A stretch of 64,000 nucleotides of DNA. Origin: Nectonema munidae (lineage: Eukaryota > Nematomorpha > Nectonematoida > Nectonematidae). Positions 26,465 through 38,500 of the stretch are shown here, one piece after another (the first letter of the stretch is position 1; each line of letters opens with the position of its first letter). The notes under the pieces were generated by a model that searched no databases, was not told the origin of the DNA, and was given only the letters and a program-made list of their open reading frames with translations. Position numbers and translations under genes: made by a program. The stretch is from positions 124,001 through 188,000 of the forward strand of contig JAUIRK010000150.1 in the NCBI GenBank assembly GCA_030549495.1, given 5' to 3'.

Positions 26465-27075
26465 ATGCTTGGCACTAGACAAAATATTCATCATATAGTC
26501 GGTAAGCTAGCTTTTTTTATGAATGAACACGGACTAAATCTGCAAGTTCTCAAAAAATATCTTCTTCTTAATCCAGTTCCAATACCAGGTGACATGCATG
26601 AGGATTGCTCATCATTATCCTCATCCATTTCAGATATGACAGCAACCCCACATTTTAACCCCCAAGACAACAAAACTGTGCTAAAAGCCGTGGCAAAATT
26701 GTACTTATCAGGAAGAGGGGAAATCAAGAAGTCATTCGACTGTTCTACTCTTTGTCAGATTGTGCAAAAAATACAAAACGAAAAACTCTACTAAAGAAAA
26801 TTTATGAGCGTTTTTATGGTCAATCTAAACGAGAAATGTTTGGTGAATAAATGCGCCATGTTTCTTTGCCTTTAAAAAAATATGAAACTTCCGTTCTAAG
26901 GTTTTTCAACAAAAGGTAGAAACTGTTAAACCAGAATAGAAGCACTAGAAAACGACTCTATCATGCCATAACAGAAGAAAAATTTCAAGAACTATTTGGA
27001 AAATTGGATGAGGAAGACTTCATTGTCTTTAAATTATTTTCAATATTGTATTTGTGCAACAGTGTGTTTGAATAA
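26465..27075 (+). pseudogene. Unidentified decayed coding sequence
   Basis: A 109-codon frame (26465-26794) is followed in another frame, entered near a run of A at about 26766, by LLKKIYERFYGQSKREMFGE and RHVSLPLKKYETSVLRFFNKR, and then by HAITEEKFQELFGKLDEED up to a stop near 27075. Residue composition (charged, helical, no low complexity) is protein-like throughout, unlike the neighbouring A/T sequence. At least two stops or frame changes break it. I do not recognise the family, and there are no transposon ends or host splice sites I can defend. It could be a relic gene, a retrocopy, or part of an unrecognised transposon. Confidence 0.45.
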
Positions 27076-28020
27076 ACAATTCCTCATTAATTTCTTGTCT
27101 ATGTATAAAATAAAATAAATGAGATTATCGGGGTGTGCTTTTTTGCTTCATTCAATTGTGCTTTGGTAATTAACGATCATATCGTTGGTGAAAATTTGGT
27201 TGGGAAGAGTTTTGATTTCGAGCTGTACTTATAAGGAAAGCAAAATTTTGGATATTAAAAGTTATCATCGTCTTATACTGGAGATTGATGTATATTCAAA
27301 GATATGCAGTATTCTATTTCTTCGTGGAAGATTATAACTAATAAATTGAGATATATTTGGCATTAAAATGCAATTTGTAAACACTGATAATTCTCGATAA
27401 AACGTAACATGTTAAAAAACTAAGAACAATAAGAAAGAAACTTTCAGAGACTAAATTCTCATAGTCAGTAAATACTTTTTATTTTTATCAAATCAAAAGT
27501 TTTCTAAAATTGCGATACAAAAAATGAGTTCATATTTTATTCTTTCAAAAATTTTAGAAGTTATATCTCAAATATGTTAAAGTAAATTAAAATTGAACCT
27601 TAAAAATCGCATATGATTAGCCATGATCTCATGTTGGTTTAATAAAAAGCATATCTGTCTATGAAGGTATACATTGGACCATACTGTATTCATACATATT
27701 CTGAGTTCTTCATTAATTACCTAAACTCAACATTACATAGAGGAAAGCTCGCGTCGACATTTTATCACTACAAATATAATAGAAGGATTATATTATTTTA
27801 TTTCACATATTCTGACATGTCGATATACACTCTGATTTTATTATTTGTCATCATCTTAGTTAGACAGTATATGAAAGGCGTATTTTGCCAAAGAAAACTC
27901 CCTGTTGCATTTTAAATGAATAAAAATAGGGAAAGAGATATCAAATAAATCAAACAATAGAACACACTTCCTTGCATCCTTTCTACGCTAAATACATATA
28001 AGAACTAATATACATAGAAA
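27076..28020. other. Gene-free AT-rich stretch
   Basis: An 84-codon open frame at 27661-27915 has no recognisable motif. Nothing else was seen. Confidence 0.35.
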
Positions 28021-28021
28021 T

Positions 28022-28184
28022 ATTTTTTTTTTTTTTTTGACATGGTGTTTCATGCAAGGGAAGTAGAAACTTCCATATCTGCACTGATGAACTTTTTATG
28101 ATAAGTCGATGGCATCGCCGGGATTCGAACCCAAAGGCTTTGGATCCGTAGGCGACGCGTCTACCTATCAGCCCACCAGCCCTT
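28022..28184 (-). repeat. tRNA-derived SINE, family B, with poly(A) tail
   Basis: On the minus strand from 28184 the head reads AAGGGCTGGTGGGCTGATAG (A-box region), followed by GGGTTCGAATCCCGGCGATG, a near-perfect B box. The body ends in about 16 A (T16 on the plus strand at 28023-28038), the usual SINE tail copied by a LINE. The 5' and 3' arms do not form an acceptor stem, so this is not a functional tRNA gene. Confidence 0.85.
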
Positions 28185-29459
28185 ATAATATAGGAGTTAT
28201 GTATGCTTTTTTTGAACTTCTGCTGTCATATAATTCTACGCGGTTGCTTGATCCATATTAGTAGTTAGATAAGACACGAAAGACGTTATTAGCAATTTGG
28301 TATGCCATTTTAGAATGAATATGGGTTAATGTAAGTATATGTTATAGACCAATAAAATAACAGAATGATTATGCAATTAAAAGTGATTTAATTCCGTAAA
28401 TTACATTAAATACATAAATCTGTGTTATAAATGCAGTATATACATACGAAATGTAGGCATTAGACTTTCACATTTTTTTGTTCGACTGGATAGCCGTACC
28501 AATTGGAGGTAGAGAGTATATAGGCCAAACACAACAGTGAAAAAACATTTATTTAAAGAGAAAAAATATATTTATAACAATATTTTATCCAATTAAATTG
28601 GTAAAATTATCTGATGAAGTGCAAATATGTGATGAATATTAGTTATAGATCCGTCACGCATTGCAAATTGGTAATATACCCAGATTGCTATGAAAGAAGC
28701 TGTTAAACTTTTAAATTTAAGTAAACAATTTAGGAGTGTGCTTTAGATTTTTTATATTATTTAAAATACAAAGAACTAAATTATATTAGAAAAATTTTAA
28801 AAAGTGAGTAAAAATTGTTTGCCCCACTAAATACGCTGGGCGCATCTTTTTTGTGACAAAACGCGACATTTCAACAAATGCCAAAAAAAAGGATAATTTT
28901 CAAGTGCAAGTATAGTTGAAAGTAAATTCAAACTAAACTTGTATATGTTAAAAATAACATTATAACTAAATAAATTTTAATATGCCATTTTAATAGATTT
29001 TTTATGTTAAATAAGCGTCAATCTAATTTTTGATGAAGTAACTTTACGCAATAAATGTTGGTCTTTTAAAGTTTCAGAATAAACTTTGTCACATTCATAG
29101 TTCATTTTTTTATTTAAAAAAGATAACAAAAATATATATTTCCAAATCAGAATGTATCTATGTAGAAGCAAAAAAACACACATTTTACGTTCTGATAAAG
29201 AAAAGACGGGCATAAAATTTTTTTAAGAAAATGCACAGATGTTCCCCGAAATCTGGCAAATAAATATAACATAGTAACATTCAATTGATTATAATAATGA
29301 ATGAAAATTATGAGAGGCTGAATTTGTTTTAAACCATTGAGTTTTTATGATATATATCATATATGTGCTATAGTATATACTATATAGGGGTAAATTTAAA
29401 ATTAATAACTTTTAAAAAAATAGGTCACCTTCAAAATACATGATATAAACGGGACGGTC
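28185..29459. other. Gene-free AT-rich stretch
   Basis: No gene, SINE or transposon end was recognised. Confidence 0.35.
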
Positions 29460-29825
29460 AAATCATCATTAATATATTTATATAGGTCAGTAGGTAGGTA
29501 TGGAGATTTCTAAGCACTGTCCAGCTGGAACTGATAGGCTCCCAAGTCTGCTGGAATTTAGTTTTCAAAGTGTGAGTTTAGTCTTTGTGGGTCTTTCTGA
29601 AATAGAAAAGAAAAATTTGGAAGATTTTCATGGCTGTAGACACTAGACTGTTTTGTAGAATGTATGGGTTAGTGATGATAATGGCTTATTGTGATTAGAT
29701 ATTTGGGGGAGGATTGAGTGTTTGGTTTGCAGAGAGTATTGGTTCGATTGTGGTTATGAGAAGAGAGAGATGTTTGGTGAGTTTTGTGTGCTGTAGAAGA
29801 TTATGTAGGGAGGATGGAATTTTTA

Positions 29826-29952
29826 AAAAAAAGGGGGTTTTTTTGGGGGGTTGGGGGGGGGGGAAAGAAAAAAAAAAAAAAAAAAAAAAAATAGGGGGGG
29901 GTTTTTAAGAAAAAAAGGGAGATGGGGGGGGTGGGGTTTGGAGAGAAGGAAA

Positions 29953-30005
<53 letters not shown>

Positions 30006-30032
30006 GGGTGTGGGTGGGGGGGGGGGGGGGAA
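29826..30032. repeat. Homopolymer block of G and A runs inside the LINE
   Basis: About 200 bp consist almost only of G and A runs: roughly 26 A at 29866-29891, several runs of 7-11 G, and an unbroken run of about 51 G at 29953-30003. LINE 3' sequence is normal on both sides. This may be a sequencing or consensus artefact, or a purine-rich microsatellite. The poly-Gly and poly-Pro frames it creates are not genes. Confidence 0.85.
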
Positions 30033-31737
30033 GTGATGTGATGGTTGAGTCAATAGATTGTTGCCACTGCAGTAGTGTAGAGTTAGTTATTTGTTTGTAA
30101 ATGTGGAGATGGGTAGGGAAAATAGGTGTAGAATCTGTGAATCGTAGATTATAGATTTTGCAACGTAATCGACAAGGTAGTTTTTCGAAACAGCTGGAAT
30201 GAGCTGGGCACCAGACGATTTTTAATTCAAAGTGATTAGATAGGTGAATAAGTTTGCTTGCTAAACTATAAGTTGAGTATGAGATTTTGTTTTCAAGTTT
30301 TAGGTCATTTATTAAATTTTGCGAGTCTGTGAAAAAAGTGATATATTTGAAGCAGGTAGAAAAAGAAGTTCGGTTATTAAGGAGTATGTTGCAGGATAGT
30401 AATACTGCGTGAATTTCTGTTTCGTGTGCAGTGATTTCTGGATCTAGATTTGCGTGTTGGATAAGGAATGGGTTTTTTCTGTTTTGTAGGAAGAATGCGC
30501 ATGGAGCTGAAGCGATGTTGTGATTTGGAACCGTTAGTGAAAATTGAAATCAAGCTGATAGTATTTGTTGTACGTTGGTGAGCTATAGAGTTTAAAGCAA
30601 GATATCTATGGTGACAGATGTTAGTGGTGTAAGGAGGAGACGAAGAAGGGTGGATGAGCTCGATTGGGTGATTTAATGGTAGCACTTGATAAGATGTTTT
30701 GTTAGGACCAAACTGAATTAATAAGGAATTGTAGTATTGCAGTGATTGGGATGTTTGGGTTGAGTATAGGTTGGTGAAAGGATGTGGTTGGGGTGTAGAG
30801 CAGAAAGTTATTAGGTAATTTTTAAGGAGCGATTTCTTTAGATTGAGATGGAGGGGTAGCGTGTTAGTGAATAATTCAAGTTTTGTAGTTGGTGTAGTGT
30901 GATATGCATTGGTGATAGAAAGGAGACACAGGCGATGAATTTTGTTAAGATGAGTAAGGGATGGCTGATGTTTCAACTCTGAACCCCATGAAAGAATTCC
31001 ATATTTAAGGACAAGGAAAATGAGACTATCTAGGAATATAGTTGAGGCTATTTTATGATTTTTAGTGCAGATTCGAGGTAAAGCGTAAGACGAGAAAGTA
31101 CTAATTCTGTGTTTTTGTTGGGAAGATAGGCAAATTGGTTAGCGTGAATGAGTTGATTTTTAAGTTATAATGTAACAGTCTCTTCCTGAGAATTTTCTCT
31201 AAAATTTTGCCTATTGTCGGTAAAAGTGATATGGGGCGCCAATTTTTTAAGTTATTAGGATCTCGATTGAGTTTAGGAATCAAGATTAATTTGCTAATTT
31301 TCCAGATATTGGGAAAGTTGCTTAGTCTTATGCAACTGTGAATAATTGAAGTAAGTTTACGGTGTTGTTGAGTTCTGTAATGGTGATTCGTGGAAAATCA
31401 AAAGTCTTGGTATTACGTAAATATGATTGAGTTTTCAGTCTTATGATGGAATTGTGAATGTTGTTGGTTATTAGTGAATCGGATGGAAAAAGTGATGTAA
31501 GAAACGAGGGGTTCAAGTGTGATGTTTCAGTGTTGTTTGATGGAAGTATATGGGGAGGTAAGGGAGATGGGATTTTTTATTGGTAATTTTAAAAATAGTG
31601 CTCAAGGGGTTGGACGGAGTTTGAGTGGTGAATTTTTTCCAGGCTTGTTTTTTAGCTTTATTGATTTCTTTTTTGTATGAGTTTTTCAGTTGGAAGTGAT
31701 GTTGAATGTTATCATGGGTGTTTATTTTTCTTATAAG

Positions 31738-32940
31738 CAGGACGAGGAAAAATTGACCCAAAAAATTGGAAAAAATTGACTTTTACTCAGAGAAAAACTT
31801 GACTTTATTGACTTTTTAAGTTTCATTGAATTGAACAACTATGAACACTTTAGAGAAAGTATTGAAAATTATTTCAAAGAATCCATGACTTTGTAATACA
31901 ACGACATATAATTAATTACATTTTTTGATTTAAAATTCGATCATTTTCTAGCAGTTTTTTCAGTTTAGAAAAAGATCTTTCTACTTCTAAAGTTAAAACT
32001 TGACAATTTTGTAATTTGGGATAAGTACTGCGAGAGATTTGAAAGTTTTCCATATTCATGATTTTATTGATTTCATTTTATTTGAATCTATTTTTAAGAT
32101 AAATTTTAACGCCACATTTGTCTTAAATGAAATAATGTTGAAACAAGTAAAGGCATCTTCGACTGAAAAAGTCTTTATGTTGACTTTTTCCGACTAAATC
32201 AATGAATCGTGAATATTCTCTAATTATTGTTAGCAAGTTTTGACACAGATTTTTTTAACAATTTCTTGATATTTGGCAAAAAAATTTCATCATTCTCATC
32301 ATAAATTTCTTCACTACTGCAAGATTTTAATGAAAATATTTTTCTGCTTGCAACCAATTTGTCAATTTCGTTACAATTGGAACTGAAGTGTTTGAGATAG
32401 GTTTGAAAAGAGAACGTCTTTTTCTATTGCTAATTTTGAATAATTTAATGCTGGTAATCTACAATTTAGCAGGATAACTTAACTTTTAAGGTAAATTTGG
32501 GTAAAAGATGTGAAAAACATGCAATGATAAAAAAGTTTGACAATAAAATTCCATAACTTTTGCAGCGGTTATATCGTATGTAAACGCGCTTGTCAACAAA
32601 AAAATTTGTCTTACAAAAAACTTCTTCATGTTTAACCTGGGTCAGGCAAACTTTACAGTAAAACCTTTTATTAGATGAAAAAAAGCCCAACTAATGTGGA
32701 AGTGTTGATATAAAGAGAAATCTTGTATGTATCGCTTATAACAATTTTAGGCACATTGAATCAAAATGTGTTAAATATAAAAATTGACTTTATTGACTTA
32801 AACTCGAAAAATTGATTTTGATTGACTTAAAAATTTGAAATTAGTTCAAAAATTTTTAGACTAAAGAAGTAAAGATTATATTCAAAAAGTTTTTGCTAAA
32901 CGGAAATAAAAGTTGACTTTATTGACTTTTACTCGCCCTG
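31738..32940 (-). mobile_element. hAT element, 1.2 kb, inserted in the I-group LINE
   Basis: The element is flanked by the exact 8-bp duplication CTTATAAG (31730-31737 and 32941-32948), which is itself a palindrome. Ends are short inverted repeats CAGG(A/G)CGAG followed by AAAATTGACTTT/AAAGTCAATAAAGTC-type sequence. The minus-strand frame near 32015-31915 reads STYPKLQNCQVLTLEVERSF, then SKLKKLLENDRILNQK, the hAT C-terminal dimerisation motif. A 74-residue frame at 32690-32466 has a CKVC-type pair but no assigned domain. It is an internally deleted, non-coding derivative. A related copy is at 55430-56473. Confidence 0.9.
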
Positions 32941-34990
32941 CTTATAAGTTTTAATGAACATTTAAGTTGGTGTTTTAGGTTGTTCAGGTGGGAGTTCCAG
33001 AAATAGGCGTTTTTGCGTTTTGGAAATAGGTTGTTTGGAGTAGAAGTGAGAATAGAATTTGAAATTGTTTTGTTGAAGGATATGGCTGATTTCTCTAGTT
33101 CTGATATTGTGTTGGTTTTCATTTCGGTTTTAGATAGTTTTGATTGTAGGCTTTTTAGGAAAACTGTCCAGAAAATGTGTTTGCCAATGGGGTGGTTGTG
33201 TTGGATCTTTTTGTGTACATTTAGATTGACTTGGAAAGATATAAACGAATGGTCTGAAGCTGAGGGTTTGTCACAAATCTTCCAATTTTTTATGATTTTT
33301 ATGGTTTCATTTGAGATGATGGTAATGTCATTGTGGGATTGATATATTTTGTCTAGGTGTTTTCGTTGAAAAGTTGGCGATGTGTTAGAATCAGCTATAG
33401 TGAGGTTATGCGCAGAAAGGAAATTGAGGGTTTGCAAACCACGAAAATTTTGTTTTGTATCCCATAAATATGAGCGTGCATTTAGGTCTGTAGAAATAAT
33501 GAGGAATAAACTTTCGTTAATGTGGTTTATTATTTGGGTCAATACGTTATCAAAACGATCAGGAATGAGATGTAAAGAAGAGGGTTGTGAGTAAAGAGAA
33601 CAGAAGATTAATGGCGTAGTAGTGGAGTGGATAAGAGTGAAGATGTAGTTAGAGTTAGAAAATTGATATAATGGTGTATTGAGAATGGATGTTTTTATTA
33701 TGATGCAAGCAGAGTAATCGTTTAAAGGGGGTATGTGTATGAGTTTGTATTGGTCAAGCAGGTGAGGTATGCGTGTGTAGGGTCCGTTGATGGATATTAC
33801 ATCGTATTGTTGAGAAAGAATTATGTTAATAAGGTTATCCCATGCGGTTTTTGAGTGATTTAAATTGATGTGCAGGAAATTTAATATGTGTAATTATCTA
33901 TAGTTTTAATGTGTTGCGCTAGAATTGAGTTGTTGTGATTGATATAAAAACTACATGTTTTAGATGTTGAGATATGTGGTAGTTTGCAATTGATACATGT
34001 AGTCTTGGTTGAGTCGTTTAAGAGTGTACAAGATGTTAGTGAGTGTCCTCGGTTGCCGCAGTGAGCGCAGTTTGGGGATGAGGCATTACATTTTTGTTTC
34101 AAGTGACCATATTTGAGGCAATTTTTGCATTGTTTTTTTCTGGGTTTAAAAAGATTTAGGGTTAACTAATAAAAAGGCCAAAATATAGGAATACTTTTGG
34201 CTGATTACAGAGATATTGAAATAGCTTAGGATTGTTTGGCTCAATTAGTGCAGTGTAGGAGAAAGTTCCTGCCTTGCTTAGTTAGATAGGGTTTACTAAT
34301 TTTCCTATACTGTTAAGATTTTCATTTTGTTCTTCTAATATGGCTGTAAGATCATCAATATTGATGTCTTTAGATATGCCTCTAAGTATAAATTTGGGTA
34401 TTGGGGTGGGTATGTGACAAACGTTGATGCCGTTTTTTAAGAGAGAGGATTTAGCTGACGCTTTTTGTTGTGAATTTTTAAATTGAAAGTAGATAGTCCC
34501 TGTATATGAGGATCTGGTTTTAGTGATAGAGAGGGAGTTACTTTTGATTTCAAGACCTTTAATAACTTGTTGGTGGTGAATAGCCTTTTCTTATTGAGAT
34601 TTGATATTGTTGTGTGGCGAGATTTTTGAAGTAAGGTTAGGTTTTAGATGTTTTTTGATTGAGGGAGTGTTGGTACTTTTCGTATTGGGTGTAGATGTTG
34701 GAGCTGGCATTGTTTGTGGTTGGGAGGACGATACTGGTAAGGATTTATTACTATCACTAGCATAAGATTCTTGTAATGTGGTTGGTTCTAATATAGAGCT
34801 TTCAAAAATTTTAATGTAATGTCTATATTGTATTTGAGTTCATTGAACAAAATTTGGCCACTTGGAGAGAGAGAGGTTTTACAATAAAATCATTAAATAG
34901 ATTATTCAAAGTTTCGGTCGTTTTGTTCGATTGGTCGGATTCAGAGCGCGCCCTTTTGTTGGACGTGTTTGTTAATTTTCCCTAGAGGTA

Positions 34991-35567
34991 ATGTAAATAG
35001 AAAGGTTATTATGTTTGTATACGAATTGTTATATTTGTTCTGAATATAGTATTAAAGATAAGTAATCAAAAATTGTCCTGAAATTCTTCTAGAAAGAATT
35101 TGAAGCCATTTTAAGTAAGGAAATGCGTATAAAATGAGGATCAATGGTAAACAAAAATTGATATATTTATATATAAACAATATATCATTCAAAATTTTTT
35201 AAATAAATTGGGAACATGATATTTTTAACTGAGTCATTTTTTTTCATTCCAATCTGAAAATCCTAATATATTTTTAATATGATTGGAAAAAATTTTTGTT
35301 CTAAGAACATATAGAAGACAAAGAAATTTTTATTTTTTTTTAAAACTAGTATTTTAATTTTTTATTTTTTTTATAAAAAAATTATATTTCTTAATTCCTC
35401 TCTTTTTAAATGTCGAATAGTTTACTTATATTTAAAAAATTGATAGCTAAAAAACCTTGTTTAAAAAATTAATATGTTGAAATAATTGTATATAGGATAA
35501 TACATTTTAGAATAGTTTTATTGGTATGATAACTTATTCTAATTTTTTGATGAACTAATTTATACAT
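34991..35567. promoter_or_regulatory. Upstream region of PDSS1, A/T-rich
   Basis: This lies between the LINE 5' end and the PDSS1 start codon and must hold the promoter, but no TATA or initiator element could be singled out from the A/T-rich background. Confidence 0.3.
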
Positions 35568-38500
35568 ATGGTTTTTAAAAAATTCTTAAAAACCCAGTTT
35601 AATTATAATAAAGGTTATTCTTTTCTAAAAAAGCTAGAAGTATTTCGTCTTAAAAGTACCGTTCATGCCGAGGCTCGTTCTTTTAAGAAAAATTTCTATT
35701 TTTTACCAAGATTTTGTCAACCTTTGGAATGTCTAGTGCAAGATCTAAATAAAATAGAGGAATTAATATTTAGTGTTTTAATACCCACTAATTCAAGCCT
35801 TTTAAGGTATCTTGCAAAATATTATTTTACACTTCCTAAAAAGGCATTAAGGCCAGTGTTGTTAATTCTTTTGTCTAGAATATTTAACTTTTTATTAGCA
35901 CAGAAGGATTATAGTGATAAAAATATTCAACGTTGTGAATCTTTCATATTAGATAAGCAATTAAAAATTGCATTTATAAGCGAACTAATTCATACCGCTA
36001 CCCTTCTTCATGATGATGTGATTGATGCAGCCAAAATAAGGCGTGGCTATGATAGTATCTTGATCAAAGCTGGACAAAAACTACCTATATTTGTTGGTAA
36101 AGCTTTGAAAATATATTTTTTAATTATGGAATATGAATGTTTTAATTAATAGGAAATTATATTATTGGCGAAGCTTCTAAACAATTAGCTCTTTTAAATG
36201 ATAGCTACATCATATCTGTTCTTTCAACCATTCTCCAAGACCTGATTAATGGAGAGCTAATGTCTTTTGATGAATCCGAACCATTACATTTTGCTAAATA
36301 TCAAAATAAGACATATAAGAAAACTGCCAGTCTATTTGCAAACACTTGTCAAGCTGTGGGATACTTAGCCACTCAACAGAACAACGATGAAGAAAATGTC
36401 CTTGTCACTAAGGAAAGTATTATTATTTTGGTATTTTTCTTTTACTCGAGTCTGATTTTTACTCATGATTACTAAATTAGTTATAAAGTTACCACTTATA
36501 TTAATAAGTTTTCATCTGGTCGTCATTTTTTAATGGTACAAAACTTTACATGCATTATCGTCGAGGATAATTTTTAAGTCTATCAACATTGACGTATCAA
36601 TTGCTATCGTTCCTTTTTTTTGAAAAAACTTACCAACCTTCTTTCATGTATGGGTAAATTCATCCAAATTAAAGTGTCTCTCTTAATAAAAAGTTAGTTG
36701 AATTTATAAAGAATAATTATGCTTTTTAAATTAACAAAATTAAATTTCCAAAAATTAATAAAGAATCACTTACAATCTGTTTTTTTCTCTATAACTCACA
36801 ATTAGCGTTGTTTATATCGAAAAATAAACAGTAAAGTAGGAATGCTCAACTCTAAGAACAAAAATCAGATTCTAGAAACCTGCTCGTCTCTTATGAAGAA
36901 GATCAAAAACATATCCTATAAAGGATAGAAAAGAAAAAAATATGTGGTGTACTCAAATGAAAGGATTAATAATTTTGGCCTTTGACGTGTTCAAAGGTTT
37001 CATTTAAATATAAAAAAATAAAAAGTAAATCAATTGACTGAAATCATTCTTTTGGTTAGGCCATTATATTTTTCTGACCTTTTCAGACATAAAAAAAATA
37101 AAAATAGGATTTTCGGCCAATTTTTTTGAGGAAAGTTTCGATGCAAAACAATGCATATACCTAATTTTTGATTAATTTACATTGCCTCTATCCTAGATTT
37201 TTGTATTGGATATCAGTCTCCCATTGTGCTTTTGTGGAACAAAGGCATTGTTTTAGAATTGATAAAATGCCAGCTTACTTATAATATGAAAAATTATAAG
37301 AAAAAATTTCTTTATCACTAGTTTTTATTATCATATTATCAATATTCCAGTGGAAACAAAAATAAACTACCGAACCTTAGTTTGAAAATATACATTTTCG
37401 TCGCCTTAATCAATTATTTTTGACGTTGTTTTTGATAAAAATTACTTTTTATATTACAAATTATGATATTTTAGATTTTGAGAATAGTGCTAAATCAAAT
37501 ACTAAAATCAATCAAATGATTTTGGCTAAATCAAAATTTGCATCAAAAGTTAAATTTACAAATGAAAAAGTTAGAAATTTATTTTAAATATAAATAAAGT
37601 GCAGAAAGATGATTTGTTTGAAATAAAAAGAGTAAAATTTCAAACAAATTTATTTAAATAAAATGATACTAAACGTAGATGTAAATTCGTTGAATGAAAA
37701 GCATTTCATTTCTTTTTTCATTCAAAGCATTTACATCTTCTACGTTTAGTATTTCAACCTCATAAAGACTCGTGGAGTCAAAAATTCGTTTTATTTAAAA
37801 AAAATTGTTTGAAACTTTACTCTTTTTATTTATTTTAAAAATTATTAAAAAAAAGTTTCGGAGTTAAAATTTGAAAATTGTAAAAACAATCATGGTTCTT
37901 CTGAATACGAAAAACGTTTTGGCAATTTCCACAAAATATGAATATTTTGTTATATTTTTTGTTTTTGGCGCATAGATGGCTATGGTATGTTCTTTCACTA
38001 CAAACTGGAAGATGAAGAAAGTTGGATTCTTGCGGATCGAAAACACTAGAATTTTTCCCCAAAATATATTTCCTTTATCAATTTTGTAGCCGTGACTTGT
38101 TTAAATTCCAAAAAAGATTTTGAATATGAATAAGTTTAATGGTACCGTGGGGTGTTTTCATCGAGAAGAGACAATTGATCAAACTTTGAGTTATCGAAAC
38201 GCACTATCTAATCAACTATACTCACGCCCTCTTTATAAGTTGCGAATCATTGAGAAGAATCCTTAAAGCATGGGTTCTTAGCATTTATTCAGTCATGGAC
38301 CCCTTTAAGAAGTTGATGAAAGCTATAGATCCTCTATAAGGAAATTTTCTAGTCATAAAAATAGCTTATATTTGTACTTTATTTTATTGACATGAATTAT
38401 TTGTTCTCATATCACGTTAAATACAGGTAGCAAAGCAAATTTTAAAAGTTTGCTTTTTGTTTAAGTTATTTTTACATGTACAAATTGGTTGATTATTTTC

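Larger units (their letters stand above)
29460..34990 (-). mobile_element. I-group LINE (gag-like, endonuclease, RT, RNase H), broken and split
   Basis: Minus-strand order from about 34930: an ORF1 with a pre-C2HC block (KFILRGISKDINIDDLTAIL near 34380) and two CCHC-type knuckles (CAHCGNRGHSLTSC and CINCKLPHISTSKTC near 34060-33960); an endonuclease (ISTDLNARSYLWD near 33490, SDHSFISF near 33240); RT fingers (NWRPISLLPTIGKILEKIL near 31240); a thumb part (VLKYGILSWGSE near 30990); an RNase H domain (FTNGSKS near 30510, TDSQNLINDL near 30340, IVWCPAHSS near 30210); then a 3' UTR. Gag-like ORF1 plus RNase H is the layout of the I/LOA group. The RT palm with the YADD box is missing near 31100 and there are many frame changes. 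A hAT element (31738-32940) and a homopolymer block (29826-30032) interrupt it. Confidence 0.88.

Noticed and set aside
28050-28184. Possible functional tRNA gene (good B box)
   Set aside because: The two ends do not pair as an acceptor stem and a poly(A) tail follows, so it is a SINE. The same holds for 6287, 51121, 53690 and 62292.
29714-30053. Poly-Gly and poly-Pro open frames
   Set aside because: They come from the G/A homopolymer block inside a LINE.
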